From Streptomyces sp. NBC_00539 (GTDB lineage: Bacteria > Actinomycetota > Actinomycetes > Streptomycetales > Streptomycetaceae): a stretch of 64,000 bases of DNA. Positions 24,691 through 33,016 of the stretch are shown in pieces (positions within the stretch are counted from its first letter, which is position 1; each line of letters opens with the position of its first letter). Location: contig NZ_CP107811.1 in assembly GCF_036346105.1 (NCBI RefSeq), positions 1,922,001 through 1,986,000 on the forward strand, in the 5' to 3' direction. The translations under genes and the position numbers were made by a program. The notes beneath the pieces were generated by a model. It did not search any database, was not told the origin of the DNA, and saw only the letters and a program-made list of their open reading frames with translations.

Positions 24691-26259
24691 TCAGTCGAGG
24701 TAGTCGCGCAGGACCTGCGAACGCGACGGGTGGCGCAGCTTCGACATGGTCTTGGACTCGATCTGGCGGATCCGCTCGCGGGTGACCCCGTAGACCTTGC
24801 CGATCTCGTCCAGCGTCTTGGGCTGCCCGTCGGTCAGGCCGAAGCGCATCGACACCACGCCCGCCTCGCGCTCGCTGAGCGTGTCGAGCACCGAGTGCAG
24901 CTGCTCCTGCAGGAGCGTGAAGCTGACGGCGTCGGCCGGGACCACGGCCTCGGAGTCCTCGATGAGGTCACCGAACTCGCTGTCGCCGTCCTCGCCGAGC
25001 GGGGTGTGCAGGGAGATCGGCTCCCGGCCGTACTTCTGGACCTCGATGACCTTCTCGGGGGTCATGTCGAGTTCCTTGGCCAGCTCCTCCGGGGTGGGCT
25101 CGCGGCCCAAGTCCTGGAGCATCTGGCGCTGCACACGCGCCAGCTTGTTGATCACTTCGACCATGTGCACGGGGATGCGGATGGTGCGGGCCTGGTCGGC
25201 CATGGCGCGGGTGATCGCCTGCCGGATCCACCAGGTCGCGTAGGTGGAGAACTTGTAACCCTTGGTGTAGTCGAACTTCTCGACGGCACGGATCAGGCCC
25301 AGGTTCCCCTCCTGGATCAGGTCCAGGAAGAGCATGCCGCGACCGGTGTAGCGCTTGGCGAGCGAGACCACGAGACGGAGGTTGGCCTCCAGCAGGTGGT
25401 TCTTGGCCCGGCGGCCGTCCTCCGCGATGATCTCCAGCTCGCGCTTGAGCTTGGGCGCCAGCTTGTCGGAGTTGGCCAGCTTGTCCTCGGCGAAGAGGCC
25501 TGCCTCGATCCGCTTGGCGAGCTCGACCTCCTGCTCGGCGTTGAGGAGGGGGACCTTGCCGATCTGCTTGAGGTAGTCCTTGACGGGGTCGGCGGTGGCG
25601 CCGGCCACGGCGACCTGCTGGGCCGGGGCGTCGTCCTCGTCGTCGGAGATGACGAAGCCCTTGTTCTCGCCGCCGTCCTCTTCCTCCTCCGACTCGGCCT
25701 TGACGGCGGGCCCCTCCTCGGGGGTCTCCTCGTCGGCTTCGTCCGCGTCCTTCTTGGCCGCGGTCTTCTTCGCCGCCGTCTTCTTGGCGGTGGCCTTCTT
25801 GGCAGGCGCGGTCTTCTTGGCCGCCGCCTTCTTCGCCGCGGTCTTCTTCGCGACGGGTTCGGTTCCGGGCTCCTCCACCAGGGCGTCGGCGGCGTCCGGC
25901 TCCGCCGTCGCGGGCTCCGGTGCCGCGGGCTCGGCGGCCGGCGCGGCCTCCGTCTTCGCCGCCACGGTCTTGGTCGCCGTCCGCTTGGCCGGGCTCTTCG
26001 CTGCGACGCTCTTGCGGGGGGTGCGCTTGGGCGACTCCGCGGCACTGACCATCAGCGTCACACCCTCTTCCTCGAGGATCTGGTTGAGGCTGCGCAGAAC
26101 ATTCTTCCACTGGGTCGCAGGAATCTGGTCAGCCTCGAAGGCCCGACGCACGTCATCGCCGGCGATCTGCCCCTCGGCCTTGCCCCGCTCGATGAGCGCC
26201 ATCACAGACTCGGAATCGGCGATCTCCGGCGGGAGCGTACGGGATGTGCTGGCCGACAC
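24691..26259 (-). CDS. hrdB: Principal (housekeeping) RNA polymerase sigma factor
   Basis: This 522-residue sigma-70 group 1 factor directs most vegetative transcription. The N-terminus is region 1.1-like ([22 protein letters not shown]). About residues 95-200 are an unusual Lys/Ala/Glu-rich linker with AAKKTA-type repeats and then acidic stretches, typical of streptomycete HrdB. Regions 1.2-4 follow: [14 protein letters not shown], the region 2 core ([16 protein letters not shown]), region 3 and the region 4 helix-turn-helix ([20 protein letters not shown]). The GTG at 26259 gives the expected N-terminus. Length is close to the S. coelicolor protein; the Lys/Ala linker is where homologs vary. 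Confidence 0.97.
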   Translation of the reverse strand: MSASTSRTLPPEIADSESVMALIERGKAEGQIAGDDVRRAFEADQIPATQWKNVLRSLNQILEEEGVTLMVSAAESPKRTPRKSVAAKSPAKRTATKTVAAKTEAAPAAEPAAPEPATAEPDAADALVEEPGTEPVAKKTAAKKAAAKKTAPAKKATAKKTAAKKTAAKKDADEADEETPEEGPAVKAESEEEEDGGENKGFVISDDEDDAPAQQVAVAGATADPVKDYLKQIGKVPLLNAEQEVELAKRIEAGLFAEDKLANSDKLAPKLKRELEIIAEDGRRAKNHLLEANLRLVVSLAKRYTGRGMLFLDLIQEGNLGLIRAVEKFDYTKGYKFSTYATWWIRQAITRAMADQARTIRIPVHMVEVINKLARVQRQMLQDLGREPTPEELAKELDMTPEKVIEVQKYGREPISLHTPLGEDGDSEFGDLIEDSEAVVPADAVSFTLLQEQLHSVLDTLSEREAGVVSMRFGLTDGQPKTLDEIGKVYGVTRERIRQIESKTMSKLRHPSRSQVLRDYLD

Positions 26260-26682
26260 GAACAACCTCTCGGAACGATGGGAACGGCTTCCGACCCCGG
26301 CCTGGTGGTGCTGGACCGTGGCCGACGACCACCGACTGGGAATGGGCCGGGGGCGCGGGCAGGGGCCGGGGAGCTGCACAGCACCCGCAAGGGGCTGTCT
26401 TCCCTCCGTCGGCCATCACCTCTTGAGTCATCGCGTGACGTCGCGGAGCGTTACGCCCAATCTTCGTGGCCCGAGTCACACCACTTTTCCGCCAATGCCG
26501 GTCATACGGTCATACGCGCACTTCGTGAGGCTGTTCGTCAGGTTGCGCGGACCCCCCACACCGGTGTCGCCGGGTCCCAAGGGGGCCCGGCGACACGTGG
26601 TGGAACCCCGCGTGGTGAAAGCCGCCCGGTGCACCCCCGGCGCGCCCGCGGGTCGGCCTCCCAGTGCTCGCGCGTCGGCCTC
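26260..26682. other. Intergenic region upstream of hrdB
   Basis: This is 423 bp containing the whiH terminator (26564-26596) and the hrdB promoter region. A tandem 8-mer CGGTCATA lies at 26499-26514. The stretch nearest hrdB is very GC-rich. No open frame there has convincing codon use. I could not fix promoter elements by eye. Confidence 0.6.
26564..26596 (-). terminator. Hairpin terminator after whiH
   Basis: Arms GTGTCGCCGGGTCC and GGCCCGGCGACAC pair over 13 positions with one G-U, 86 nt past the whiH stop. Confidence 0.7.
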
Positions 26683-27570
26683 TCAGTGCTCGCGCGGGGC
26701 CGGGACCACGCGCTCGACCTCCGGGTGCACGGTGAGCAGCTGACGCATGGCGTTCTCGGCGCCGACCGCGTCCCCGGCCGCGAGCGCCTCGACCATGCGG
26801 GCGTGGTGCGCGACGCAGGTCTCGCTGGGACGGTCGCAGGCAGTGACCGGGCTGCCGGAGACCTGGAGGGCGGCGCCGACGATGCCGGAGAGGTGCTCCA
26901 GCATGCGGTTGCCCGCGACCTGGATGAGCAGCGCGTGGAACTCGTTGTCGGCGCGGGCGAAGGTGATCGCGTCCCCCTGGCCGAGGGCGTGGCCCATGAT
27001 CTCGACCATGTCGGCGAGCCGCTGCTGGATGTCGGGGCGGCCGTGACCGGCGGCGAGGCGGGCGGCCAGCGGTTCGATGGTCCAGCGGAGCTCGTTGAGC
27101 TCGCGGCGCTGGTCGTCGCGCTGGGGGCCGAACGCCCGCCACTCGATGATGTCGGGGTCGAGCAGGTTCCAGTCGGCGACCGGGCGGACCCGGGTACCCA
27201 CGTTCGGGCGGGCGCTGACGAGGCCCTTGGCCTCCAGGACGCGCAGTGACTCGCGGACGACCGTCCGCGAGACCTCGAAACGCTGGCCGATCTCCTCGGG
27301 GACCAGGGGACGGTCCGCTCCGAGGTCGCCGGAGACGATCATCTGGCCGAGCTGCTGGACGAGTTGGCCGTGCAGTCCGCGGCCCCGGCTGCCTGCCGCT
27401 CGGCGGCCGACGCGGCTCAACTCGACGTCGGCGCCGTCCCAGTGGGGTGGCCCGACCCGGTCGGACCCGGGGGTCTCCGCGAAGGGGTAGCGGTCGAGTT
27501 CGCCCGGGCCTGCGAGACCGGAGTCGGCGTGGCGGGCGGCGGTCATCATGGTGTGCGCAAGGGTACTCAC
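26683..27570 (-). CDS. whiH: GntR/FadR-family sporulation regulator WhiH
   Basis: This 295-residue protein has a 55-residue N-terminal segment, a GntR winged helix (about residues 65-130; FEVSRTVVRESLRVLEAKG) and an FCD effector domain (DNEFHALLIQVAGNRMLEHL). WhiH is needed for orderly septation in aerial hyphae and is transcribed by the WhiG sigma factor in S. coelicolor. Identification rests on the family, the N-terminal segment and the position directly next to hrdB, where whiH lies in known genomes. The GTG at 27570 (VSTLAHTMMTAARHAD) is preferred; the Met codons at 27549-27546 are alternatives. I saw no exact WhiG promoter match (TAAA-N15-GCCGATAA) upstream. FCD ligands are often carboxylates bound through a metal, but WhiH's ligand is unknown. 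Confidence 0.82.
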   Translation of the reverse strand: MSTLAHTMMTAARHADSGLAGPGELDRYPFAETPGSDRVGPPHWDGADVELSRVGRRAAGSRGRGLHGQLVQQLGQMIVSGDLGADRPLVPEEIGQRFEVSRTVVRESLRVLEAKGLVSARPNVGTRVRPVADWNLLDPDIIEWRAFGPQRDDQRRELNELRWTIEPLAARLAAGHGRPDIQQRLADMVEIMGHALGQGDAITFARADNEFHALLIQVAGNRMLEHLSGIVGAALQVSGSPVTACDRPSETCVAHHARMVEALAAGDAVGAENAMRQLLTVHPEVERVVPAPREH

Positions 27571-27774
27571 GAATCCTTTGTCGGCTGTGCCCCCACCACC
27601 CTTGAGGTCTTTGGTGAAAAGCACACGAAAGGGTGATCGGTGCCACCTACTCAATTGACGACTTATCGTAAAGAACCGGGCCTATTGCGGGGAGTTGCGA
27701 TCCCTTTCGCGTGATGCGGACTCCAACGATCCCGATCGCGCCCGTCCCGCTCCGGAACGGTCAGCATCGGTCTC

Positions 27775-29754
27775 TCACCAGCGCACTCGGCCACGCAGTC
27801 CTGTGAACCCATAGGCGCACAACAGGACGATCAACGACAACACCAGAGCCGTCCCGACGGGTTGGGCCATCATCCGCAGGACGCCCAGTACCAGACGGTC
27901 CGCCTCGGGGGGCCAGTGCGCCGCGGACATCCCCCGCAGCCGCGGGACGATCCCGTCCGCCGGGTACGCGGACGGCCCGGCCAGCACCTTGCGCACCAGG
28001 GGGACGACCGCCACCGGCACTGCGAGCACCGCGGCCAGGCCGGCCGCCGTGGAACGGAAGACGGCGGAGGCCAGGACCCCGGCCCAGGCGCAGCCCGTGA
28101 GCAGGCCGGCCCAGCTCACGGCCGGGATGATCCACTGCGCCGGCGAGCGCAGGGGGGCCGCTCCGAAGACCAGCTGGACGGCGCAGGCGTCGGCGAGGAG
28201 GGCGAGGGCGCCGATCAGGAGGGCGAGGGCGGAGCAGACGCCGAGTTTCGCGGTGAGCAGCCCCAGCCTGCGCGGCACGGTGCCCCGGGCCGCCGCCAGC
28301 GCGGGGTAGCGGTACTCCTCGCCGAAGGCCAGGGCGCCGAGGAGTCCCGCGCCGAGGGCGGCGGGCGGCAGCGGAAGCAGCTCGGGCCAGGCAGCGAGCA
28401 TCCGGTCGCGGGGGGCGGCGCCGGTCCGGGCGAGCAGTACGGCGGTGATCACGGAGGCGGCGATCACCACGGCCGCGGTGAGCCAGGGGGTGGCGGTGCC
28501 GAAGACGCGGAGCAGCTCGTAGCGCAGGGGACGCAGCGGGCCGCCGACCCTGCGGACCGCCGAAACCACGAGATCTGCGCCGCGGGTGCGTTCCAGGGCG
28601 GCCGGGACGTCCGGGAGCGCGGCATGAGCATCGCCGCCGTCCTGGGCGGGCCCGGTCGCAGACCAGCTGCCGGCCCAGGATTCGGCGGGCAGTCCGGGGC
28701 CGCCGGGGAAGCCCGACACGGCGTGCACGTCGGGGGTGACCTGAGACCCGGCCTGATGCCCGGTCTCCCCTCGCGTCTCCGCACAGGCGTCGATGCGCAC
28801 CTCGGCGCGGGCGTCGGTGGCGCGGGCCTCGGTGCGGGCCTGCGGGACGGGCCGGGTGGGTGTCCCCGCGTCGCCCGCATCACCGGCGTCCCCGGTTTCG
28901 TCGGCGAGCTGGTGGACCAGGACCCCGTTGCGGAAGGCCGCTTCGCCGACCTCCGCGCAGTTGCTGCCGTACACGGACAGGCGGGTACCGCTCTCCGCGA
29001 CGATCTCGACGGCGCGCTGGGCCGCCCGGGCCTCGCGCCCCAGTACGTCGGCCAGCCGGGCCGCGTGCGGGGTGCGTACGGCGACCCTCGGCCGGAGCCG
29101 GGTCCGGGCGAAGTCGGCGGCGTCCTGGTCGGCGACGAGCCGGCCCGCCTCGATGGAGACGACCCGGTCGGCGCCTCGCGCGGCTTCCTTGGCGTCGTCG
29201 GTGGTGAAGAGCACCGCGCCACCGAGGGAGGCGTGTCTGCGCAACAGCCCGTACAGCCAGCTGCGTTCGCGTGGGGACAGGTCGGCGGCGGGCTCGTCGA
29301 GCAGTAGTGTGCAGGGGTCGGCGAGGAGCGCCGCGGCGAGTGCGAACCGGCGCTCCATCGCGCGCGAGAGGGAGCCGAGCCGGTGGTCGCGCAGGCCGGC
29401 GATGCCGACGACCTCCAGCATGGTGTCGGCCCGGGCGGCCGGCACACCGGCGGCCGCGCAGAGCATCCGCAGCTGGTTGCGCACGGTACGCGACGGGTTG
29501 CCGGGCACGTCCCCGAGCAGGACTCCGACCTCACGGCCGGGCTGCGGGACCTGGTGCAGCGGGCGGCCCCGGAAGTAGGTGACGCCGCGGCCCGGTTCGA
29601 GTTCGAGCATGAGCCGCAGGGCGGTGGTCTTGCCCGAACCCGGCTCGCCGAGCAGGGCGGTCACGCACCCGGGGCGGGCCTCGAAGGTGAGGTCGTCCAC
29701 GGCGGGCGGAAGGTCTCGGCGGGGTGTGCTGGTGAGTCCGATGGCCTGGAGCAT
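27775..29754 (-). CDS. ABC transporter: ATPase and permease in one polypeptide
   Basis: In this 659-residue protein, residues 1-270 are an ABC ATPase with Walker A GEPGSGKTT and Walker B TLLLDEP. The signature is degenerate (GSLSRAMERR in place of LSGGQ). Residues about 270-390 are a Pro/Gly/Ala/Glu-rich linker containing ETGDAGDAGDAG. The C-terminal 260 residues have six hydrophobic segments like an ABC-2 type permease, starting near LTAAVVIAASVITAVLLA. A full ABC-2 transporter with ATPase first is an export type; one gene can form a homodimer. The ATG at 29754 follows a weak GAGAGAAG site. No substrate-binding protein or resistance gene is adjacent, so the cargo is unknown. Confidence 0.82.
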   Translation of the reverse strand: MLQAIGLTSTPRRDLPPAVDDLTFEARPGCVTALLGEPGSGKTTALRLMLELEPGRGVTYFRGRPLHQVPQPGREVGVLLGDVPGNPSRTVRNQLRMLCAAAGVPAARADTMLEVVGIAGLRDHRLGSLSRAMERRFALAAALLADPCTLLLDEPAADLSPRERSWLYGLLRRHASLGGAVLFTTDDAKEAARGADRVVSIEAGRLVADQDAADFARTRLRPRVAVRTPHAARLADVLGREARAAQRAVEIVAESGTRLSVYGSNCAEVGEAAFRNGVLVHQLADETGDAGDAGDAGTPTRPVPQARTEARATDARAEVRIDACAETRGETGHQAGSQVTPDVHAVSGFPGGPGLPAESWAGSWSATGPAQDGGDAHAALPDVPAALERTRGADLVVSAVRRVGGPLRPLRYELLRVFGTATPWLTAAVVIAASVITAVLLARTGAAPRDRMLAAWPELLPLPPAALGAGLLGALAFGEEYRYPALAAARGTVPRRLGLLTAKLGVCSALALLIGALALLADACAVQLVFGAAPLRSPAQWIIPAVSWAGLLTGCAWAGVLASAVFRSTAAGLAAVLAVPVAVVPLVRKVLAGPSAYPADGIVPRLRGMSAAHWPPEADRLVLGVLRMMAQPVGTALVLSLIVLLCAYGFTGLRGRVRW

Positions 29755-29942
29755 CGCTTCTCTCGCGGGGGGTGAGACCGCTCTGCGGCAGGATGAGTAC
29801 CGCAAGCAAGATAACGCGATATGTCCGATTTTCGGGGCAGGCGAGCCGTGGACTCGGCCGTGTCGCCCCGCGAGCACGCCCCGTCGGGGGTGAGCCCGGC
29901 GATCCGGGGTGGGGCGGTGGCTCGCCCCGGAAGGGGCCGGGT

Positions 29943-30010
29943 CGGGAGGAGCCGGGCCGGGAGGAGCCGGGCCGGGGTCGCGGGGCGTCAGACCTCGGGG
30001 CGTCAGACCT
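29943..30010. repeat. Short tandem duplications at the 3' end of the NUDIX gene
   Basis: The 15-mer CGGGAGGAGCCGGGC is repeated in tandem at 29943-29972. A second 15-mer, CGGGGCGTCAGACCT, is repeated at 29981-30010. The TCA stop of the NUDIX gene (30003) is inside the second copy and an extra in-frame stop is in the first. Confidence 0.88.
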
Positions 30011-30749
30011 CGGGGCGCAGCATCGGCGGGTTGAGCAAGGTGGCCCCGCCGGCCCGGAACAGCTGGGCGGGGCGACCCCCCTGACGGGTCGTGGTCCCTC
30101 CGGCCGGCACCAGGAACCCGGGGGTCCCGGTGACCTTGCGGTGGAAGTTGCGCGGGTCGAGCGCCACGCCCCACACGGCTTCGTAGACCCGCCGCAGTTC
30201 ACCGACCGTGAATTCCGGCGGGCAGAAGGCCGTGGCCAGGGAGGAGTACTCGATCTTGGAGCGGGCCCGCTCCACACCGTCCGCGAGGATCCGCTCGTGG
30301 TCGAAGGCCAGCCCCGCGGAGGCCTGTTCCCCGGCCGCGAGGAGTTCGTCGACGGGAGCCCAGCGCGCGCTGTTGGCGTCACCGCCCGCCCTGGGCGCCG
30401 GCAGGTCCGGCGCGAGGACCAGGTGCGCCACGCTGACCACCCGCATCCGGGGGTCCCGCTTCGGGTCTCCGTAGGTGGCGAGCTGTTCGAGGTGAGCGCC
30501 GTTGCCCACGCCCGGAACCTCCGGATCGTGCGCGCACAGGCCGGTCTCCTCGGAGAGTTCCCTGGCCGCGGCTGCCGCCAGATCCTCCTCGTCGCGCACG
30601 AAGCCGCCGGGCAGGGCCCAGCGTCCCTGGAACGGCTGCTCACCTCGCCGGACGACCAGCGCGCAGAGCGCGTGGCGCCGTACGGTGAGCACGACCAGGT
30701 CGACGGTGACGGCGAAGGGCGGAAAGGCCGACGGGTCGTAGGGCGACAT
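30003..30749 (-). CDS. NUDIX-domain protein with winged-helix C-terminus (NrtR-like)
   Basis: In this 248-residue protein, residues about 12-150 are a NUDIX hydrolase fold with the full motif GGFVRDEEDL...ARELSEETGL. Residues about 165-248 match the winged-helix tail of NrtR-type proteins (FTVGELRRVYEAVWG, then RNFHRKVTGTPGFL). NrtR proteins sense ADP-ribose or NAD intermediates with the NUDIX part and repress NAD genes. Here the catalytic glutamates remain, so it could also hydrolyse a nucleotide-sugar. An inverted repeat lies just upstream of the ATG at 30749, which suggests autoregulation. No NAD biosynthesis gene is adjacent, and the next gene upstream is a glycogen-debranching-like protein. 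Confidence 0.85.
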   Translation of the reverse strand: MSPYDPSAFPPFAVTVDLVVLTVRRHALCALVVRRGEQPFQGRWALPGGFVRDEEDLAAAAARELSEETGLCAHDPEVPGVGNGAHLEQLATYGDPKRDPRMRVVSVAHLVLAPDLPAPRAGGDANSARWAPVDELLAAGEQASAGLAFDHERILADGVERARSKIEYSSLATAFCPPEFTVGELRRVYEAVWGVALDPRNFHRKVTGTPGFLVPAGGTTTRQGGRPAQLFRAGGATLLNPPMLRPEV

Positions 30750-30758
30750 GCCGCGATC

Positions 30759-30780
30759 ATAGTCGTCTGCCTGACGATAA
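30759..30780. promoter_or_regulatory. Candidate operator of the NUDIX regulator
   Basis: The imperfect inverted repeat ATAGTCGTC-N5-GACGATAA lies 9 bp before the start codon. The central TCGTC/GACGA arms are perfect. It is AT-richer than its surroundings. Regulation by the encoded protein is inferred from position. Confidence 0.5.
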
Positions 30781-30818
30781 ACAGAGCTTTGGTGAGCCCG
30801 GAGACGGTGATCCGGAGC

Positions 30819-32783
30819 TCAGCCTCCAAGTTGCAGCGCATCGGCCGCCTCCTCCACCATGCCGAGCCCCAGACGGCTGACGCGTACGGCGAAGGGTTCC
30901 CCGGCCACCCGCAGCCCCGAAAGCCGCAGGGCGCCGAGCGGGGCGCCCGCGAGCGGTGCGAGCGCGACCGTTCCGGCCGGGGCGTCCGGGCGGATCCCGG
31001 CGAGCGCCGTCAGGACGTGGATGCCGGCCGCTGCCGCGACCGCGGCGGGGCGGCAGGCCGCGGGGTGCGGGAAGGGGGCGCTGCCCGCGGTGCGCTGCTC
31101 CGCCGCGTACATCTCCGGCAGCCGGTACCCGAACCTCTCCGCCGCGTCGAGCAGGCCCCTCAGCAGCCCGGCGGCCTCCTTCTCGAAGCCGGCCTGGGCC
31201 AGGGCCGCCACCGCGACCGCGCTCTCGTGTGCCCGCACCGCGCCGGAGCGGTGGCCGAAGGGATTGTGGCCCGGTTCGCGGGCGGCCATGCTCCGCAGGC
31301 CCCAGCCGCAGTCCATGGCGGGGGCTCCGAGCAGCCGGGCGAGCTGTTCGGTACGTACCCGGTCGAGCAGGCCGGGGGCGAGCCGCGCGCCGCCCAGCAG
31401 TCCGGTGTCCAGCAGGTGGGCGGCGGCGCCCGTCAGCCGGGGCAGCGGCCGCCCGTCGGGGTGCAGGGCCGCGGCCGGGCGCCCGCCGTCGGGGCCGTCG
31501 ACCCAGAACGCGGTCCGGAACCTGGCCCGCAGTTCGCCCGCCCACTCCCGCCACTCCCCGGCCCCGTCCCGCCCGAACCCGGCGAGCAGGTCGGCCCCGA
31601 GCAACGCGGCCCGGTGCGCGTGGGCCTGGGTTTCGCAGCGCCGGGGTCCCGGGTCGGGGTCGGGCAGGAAGCCGTCTTCGCCCATGGCACCGCGCAACCA
31701 CCCGAGGCAGCGCTCGGCGGCCGGCAACAGCCGGGCCACCTCCGCCTCGGGCAGCCCCCAGCGCCACGCTTCGGCCAGCACCGCCGGGAAGGCGAGGGTG
31801 GCCTCCGTACCGGTGCAGCCCGGCGGCAGCTGCGGACCGGCCCCGCGCAGCGGCCCGGGGATCTTCCCCGCGTCGGGCCCCCGTCCGGTCTGGGTCCGGG
31901 CCAGGATGCGCAGGGTGGCTCCGGCCAGGCCGGTGCCGAGCGGCAGCGCCATCCGGGCGGCCCACAGCGATTCCGCCGGGGCGAGGCCGAGCCGCCAGGG
32001 CACCCCGGCCGCGGCGAAGGCGTCACCCGGATCGGCGGGGTCCCGCAGGAGCAGGGCGCCCAGATCCTCGGCGCTGGTCCGGAACCAGGCCTGCGCCCTC
32101 GGGTCGTCGCCCTCGGCCCGGGCTCCGGACAGCGGGTTGGCCACCTGCCCGGCCGGGGCCCGCGCGGTGCGGTCCCCGGTGGTGCGCAGCTCGATGGTGC
32201 GGGATGCGCCCGGCCCCAGTTCGAGCTGCCAGCGGAGCAGGCCCGAGGAGGCGAGCACGTCGTCGGGAGCCGGCTCGGCGACGGTGACGGCATGCGCCTC
32301 ACCGGTGCTCCAGCGCAAGCCGGCGGCGTGCACCCCCGCGGGCAGCTCCGCTCCGGCACGGCCGGCCGCCACCGCGGCGAGTTCCGCCAGGTCGGAGCCG
32401 AGCGCGAGCTCCACGGGCAGGCGCACCGGCCGAGCCGCGTAGCTGTGCAGGGTGATCCGTTCGGTGCCGTCCGCGTGGCGGACCCGCTCGACCCCGATGT
32501 CGGGGTCGGGGCCGGACTCGGCTCCGGTGCGGACGGTGGCGGTGAAGGCCGCCCGGTCCGCCCCGAGGCTGCGCCCCTGGACGGCGACCGGATCCCGGCC
32601 GCCGACGCGCAGGACGCACCGGGAGAGCAGCCGGCGCCCCGCGCGGTAGATCCCGTCGAGCCCCCGACCGGTCAGTTGACCGTGCTCGGGCGAGATGACC
32701 AGGCAGGGCGCGGCGACGCAGATGACGGCCCCGTGCACGGGCGGCAACTCGGGCCTGCGGGCCGGGGGTACGGGCTGAGCCAT
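30819..32783 (-). CDS. Glycogen-debranching-like protein with GDE N-terminal domain
   Basis: In this 654-residue protein, residues about 20-220 resemble the N-terminal domain of bacterial glycogen debranching enzymes (SPEHGQLTGRGLDGIYRAGRRLLSR). The C-terminal half is an alpha/alpha toroid-like domain rich in Ala and Leu, with GHNPFGHRSGAVRAHESAVAVAAL and CRPAAVAAAAGIHVL, similar to amylo-alpha-1,6-glucosidase relatives. These act on alpha-glucans such as glycogen or trehalose-linked reserves. Clear catalytic acids of the debranching class cannot be placed with certainty, so activity is not assured. The ATG at 32783 gives the natural N-terminus; upstream sequence is low-complexity. No glg or tre gene is adjacent. 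Confidence 0.82.
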   Translation of the reverse strand: MAQPVPPARRPELPPVHGAVICVAAPCLVISPEHGQLTGRGLDGIYRAGRRLLSRCVLRVGGRDPVAVQGRSLGADRAAFTATVRTGAESGPDPDIGVERVRHADGTERITLHSYAARPVRLPVELALGSDLAELAAVAAGRAGAELPAGVHAAGLRWSTGEAHAVTVAEPAPDDVLASSGLLRWQLELGPGASRTIELRTTGDRTARAPAGQVANPLSGARAEGDDPRAQAWFRTSAEDLGALLLRDPADPGDAFAAAGVPWRLGLAPAESLWAARMALPLGTGLAGATLRILARTQTGRGPDAGKIPGPLRGAGPQLPPGCTGTEATLAFPAVLAEAWRWGLPEAEVARLLPAAERCLGWLRGAMGEDGFLPDPDPGPRRCETQAHAHRAALLGADLLAGFGRDGAGEWREWAGELRARFRTAFWVDGPDGGRPAAALHPDGRPLPRLTGAAAHLLDTGLLGGARLAPGLLDRVRTEQLARLLGAPAMDCGWGLRSMAAREPGHNPFGHRSGAVRAHESAVAVAALAQAGFEKEAAGLLRGLLDAAERFGYRLPEMYAAEQRTAGSAPFPHPAACRPAAVAAAAGIHVLTALAGIRPDAPAGTVALAPLAGAPLGALRLSGLRVAGEPFAVRVSRLGLGMVEEAADALQLGG

Positions 32784-33016
32784 GCGTCGCCTTGTCTGCG
32801 CTCCGGTCGGTTTCGCTGGTCGGCGGGGCCGGTCACCCACCACCCCCCAGCTGAACGTCCCTACCCCTGCCCGGGTCACGGGCCCCGCCGACGCCCGAGC
32901 TTTGCGCCCGTCCGACGAGCCGCCCCCGGCGCTCCCCCACCCGAGCCGTAAGCCGCCCAACGCCAGGTCGATCCCCCGTCCGGCTCGCGAGCAGCCGGGG
33001 GCCCCACGCTGCCGGT

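Noticed and set aside
27571-27774. A WhiG-type promoter for whiH
   Set aside because: I looked for TAAA and GCCGATAA at about 15-bp spacing. Only a partial ACGATAAG (27662-27669, minus strand) is present and the -35 TAAA is missing, so I did not annotate it.
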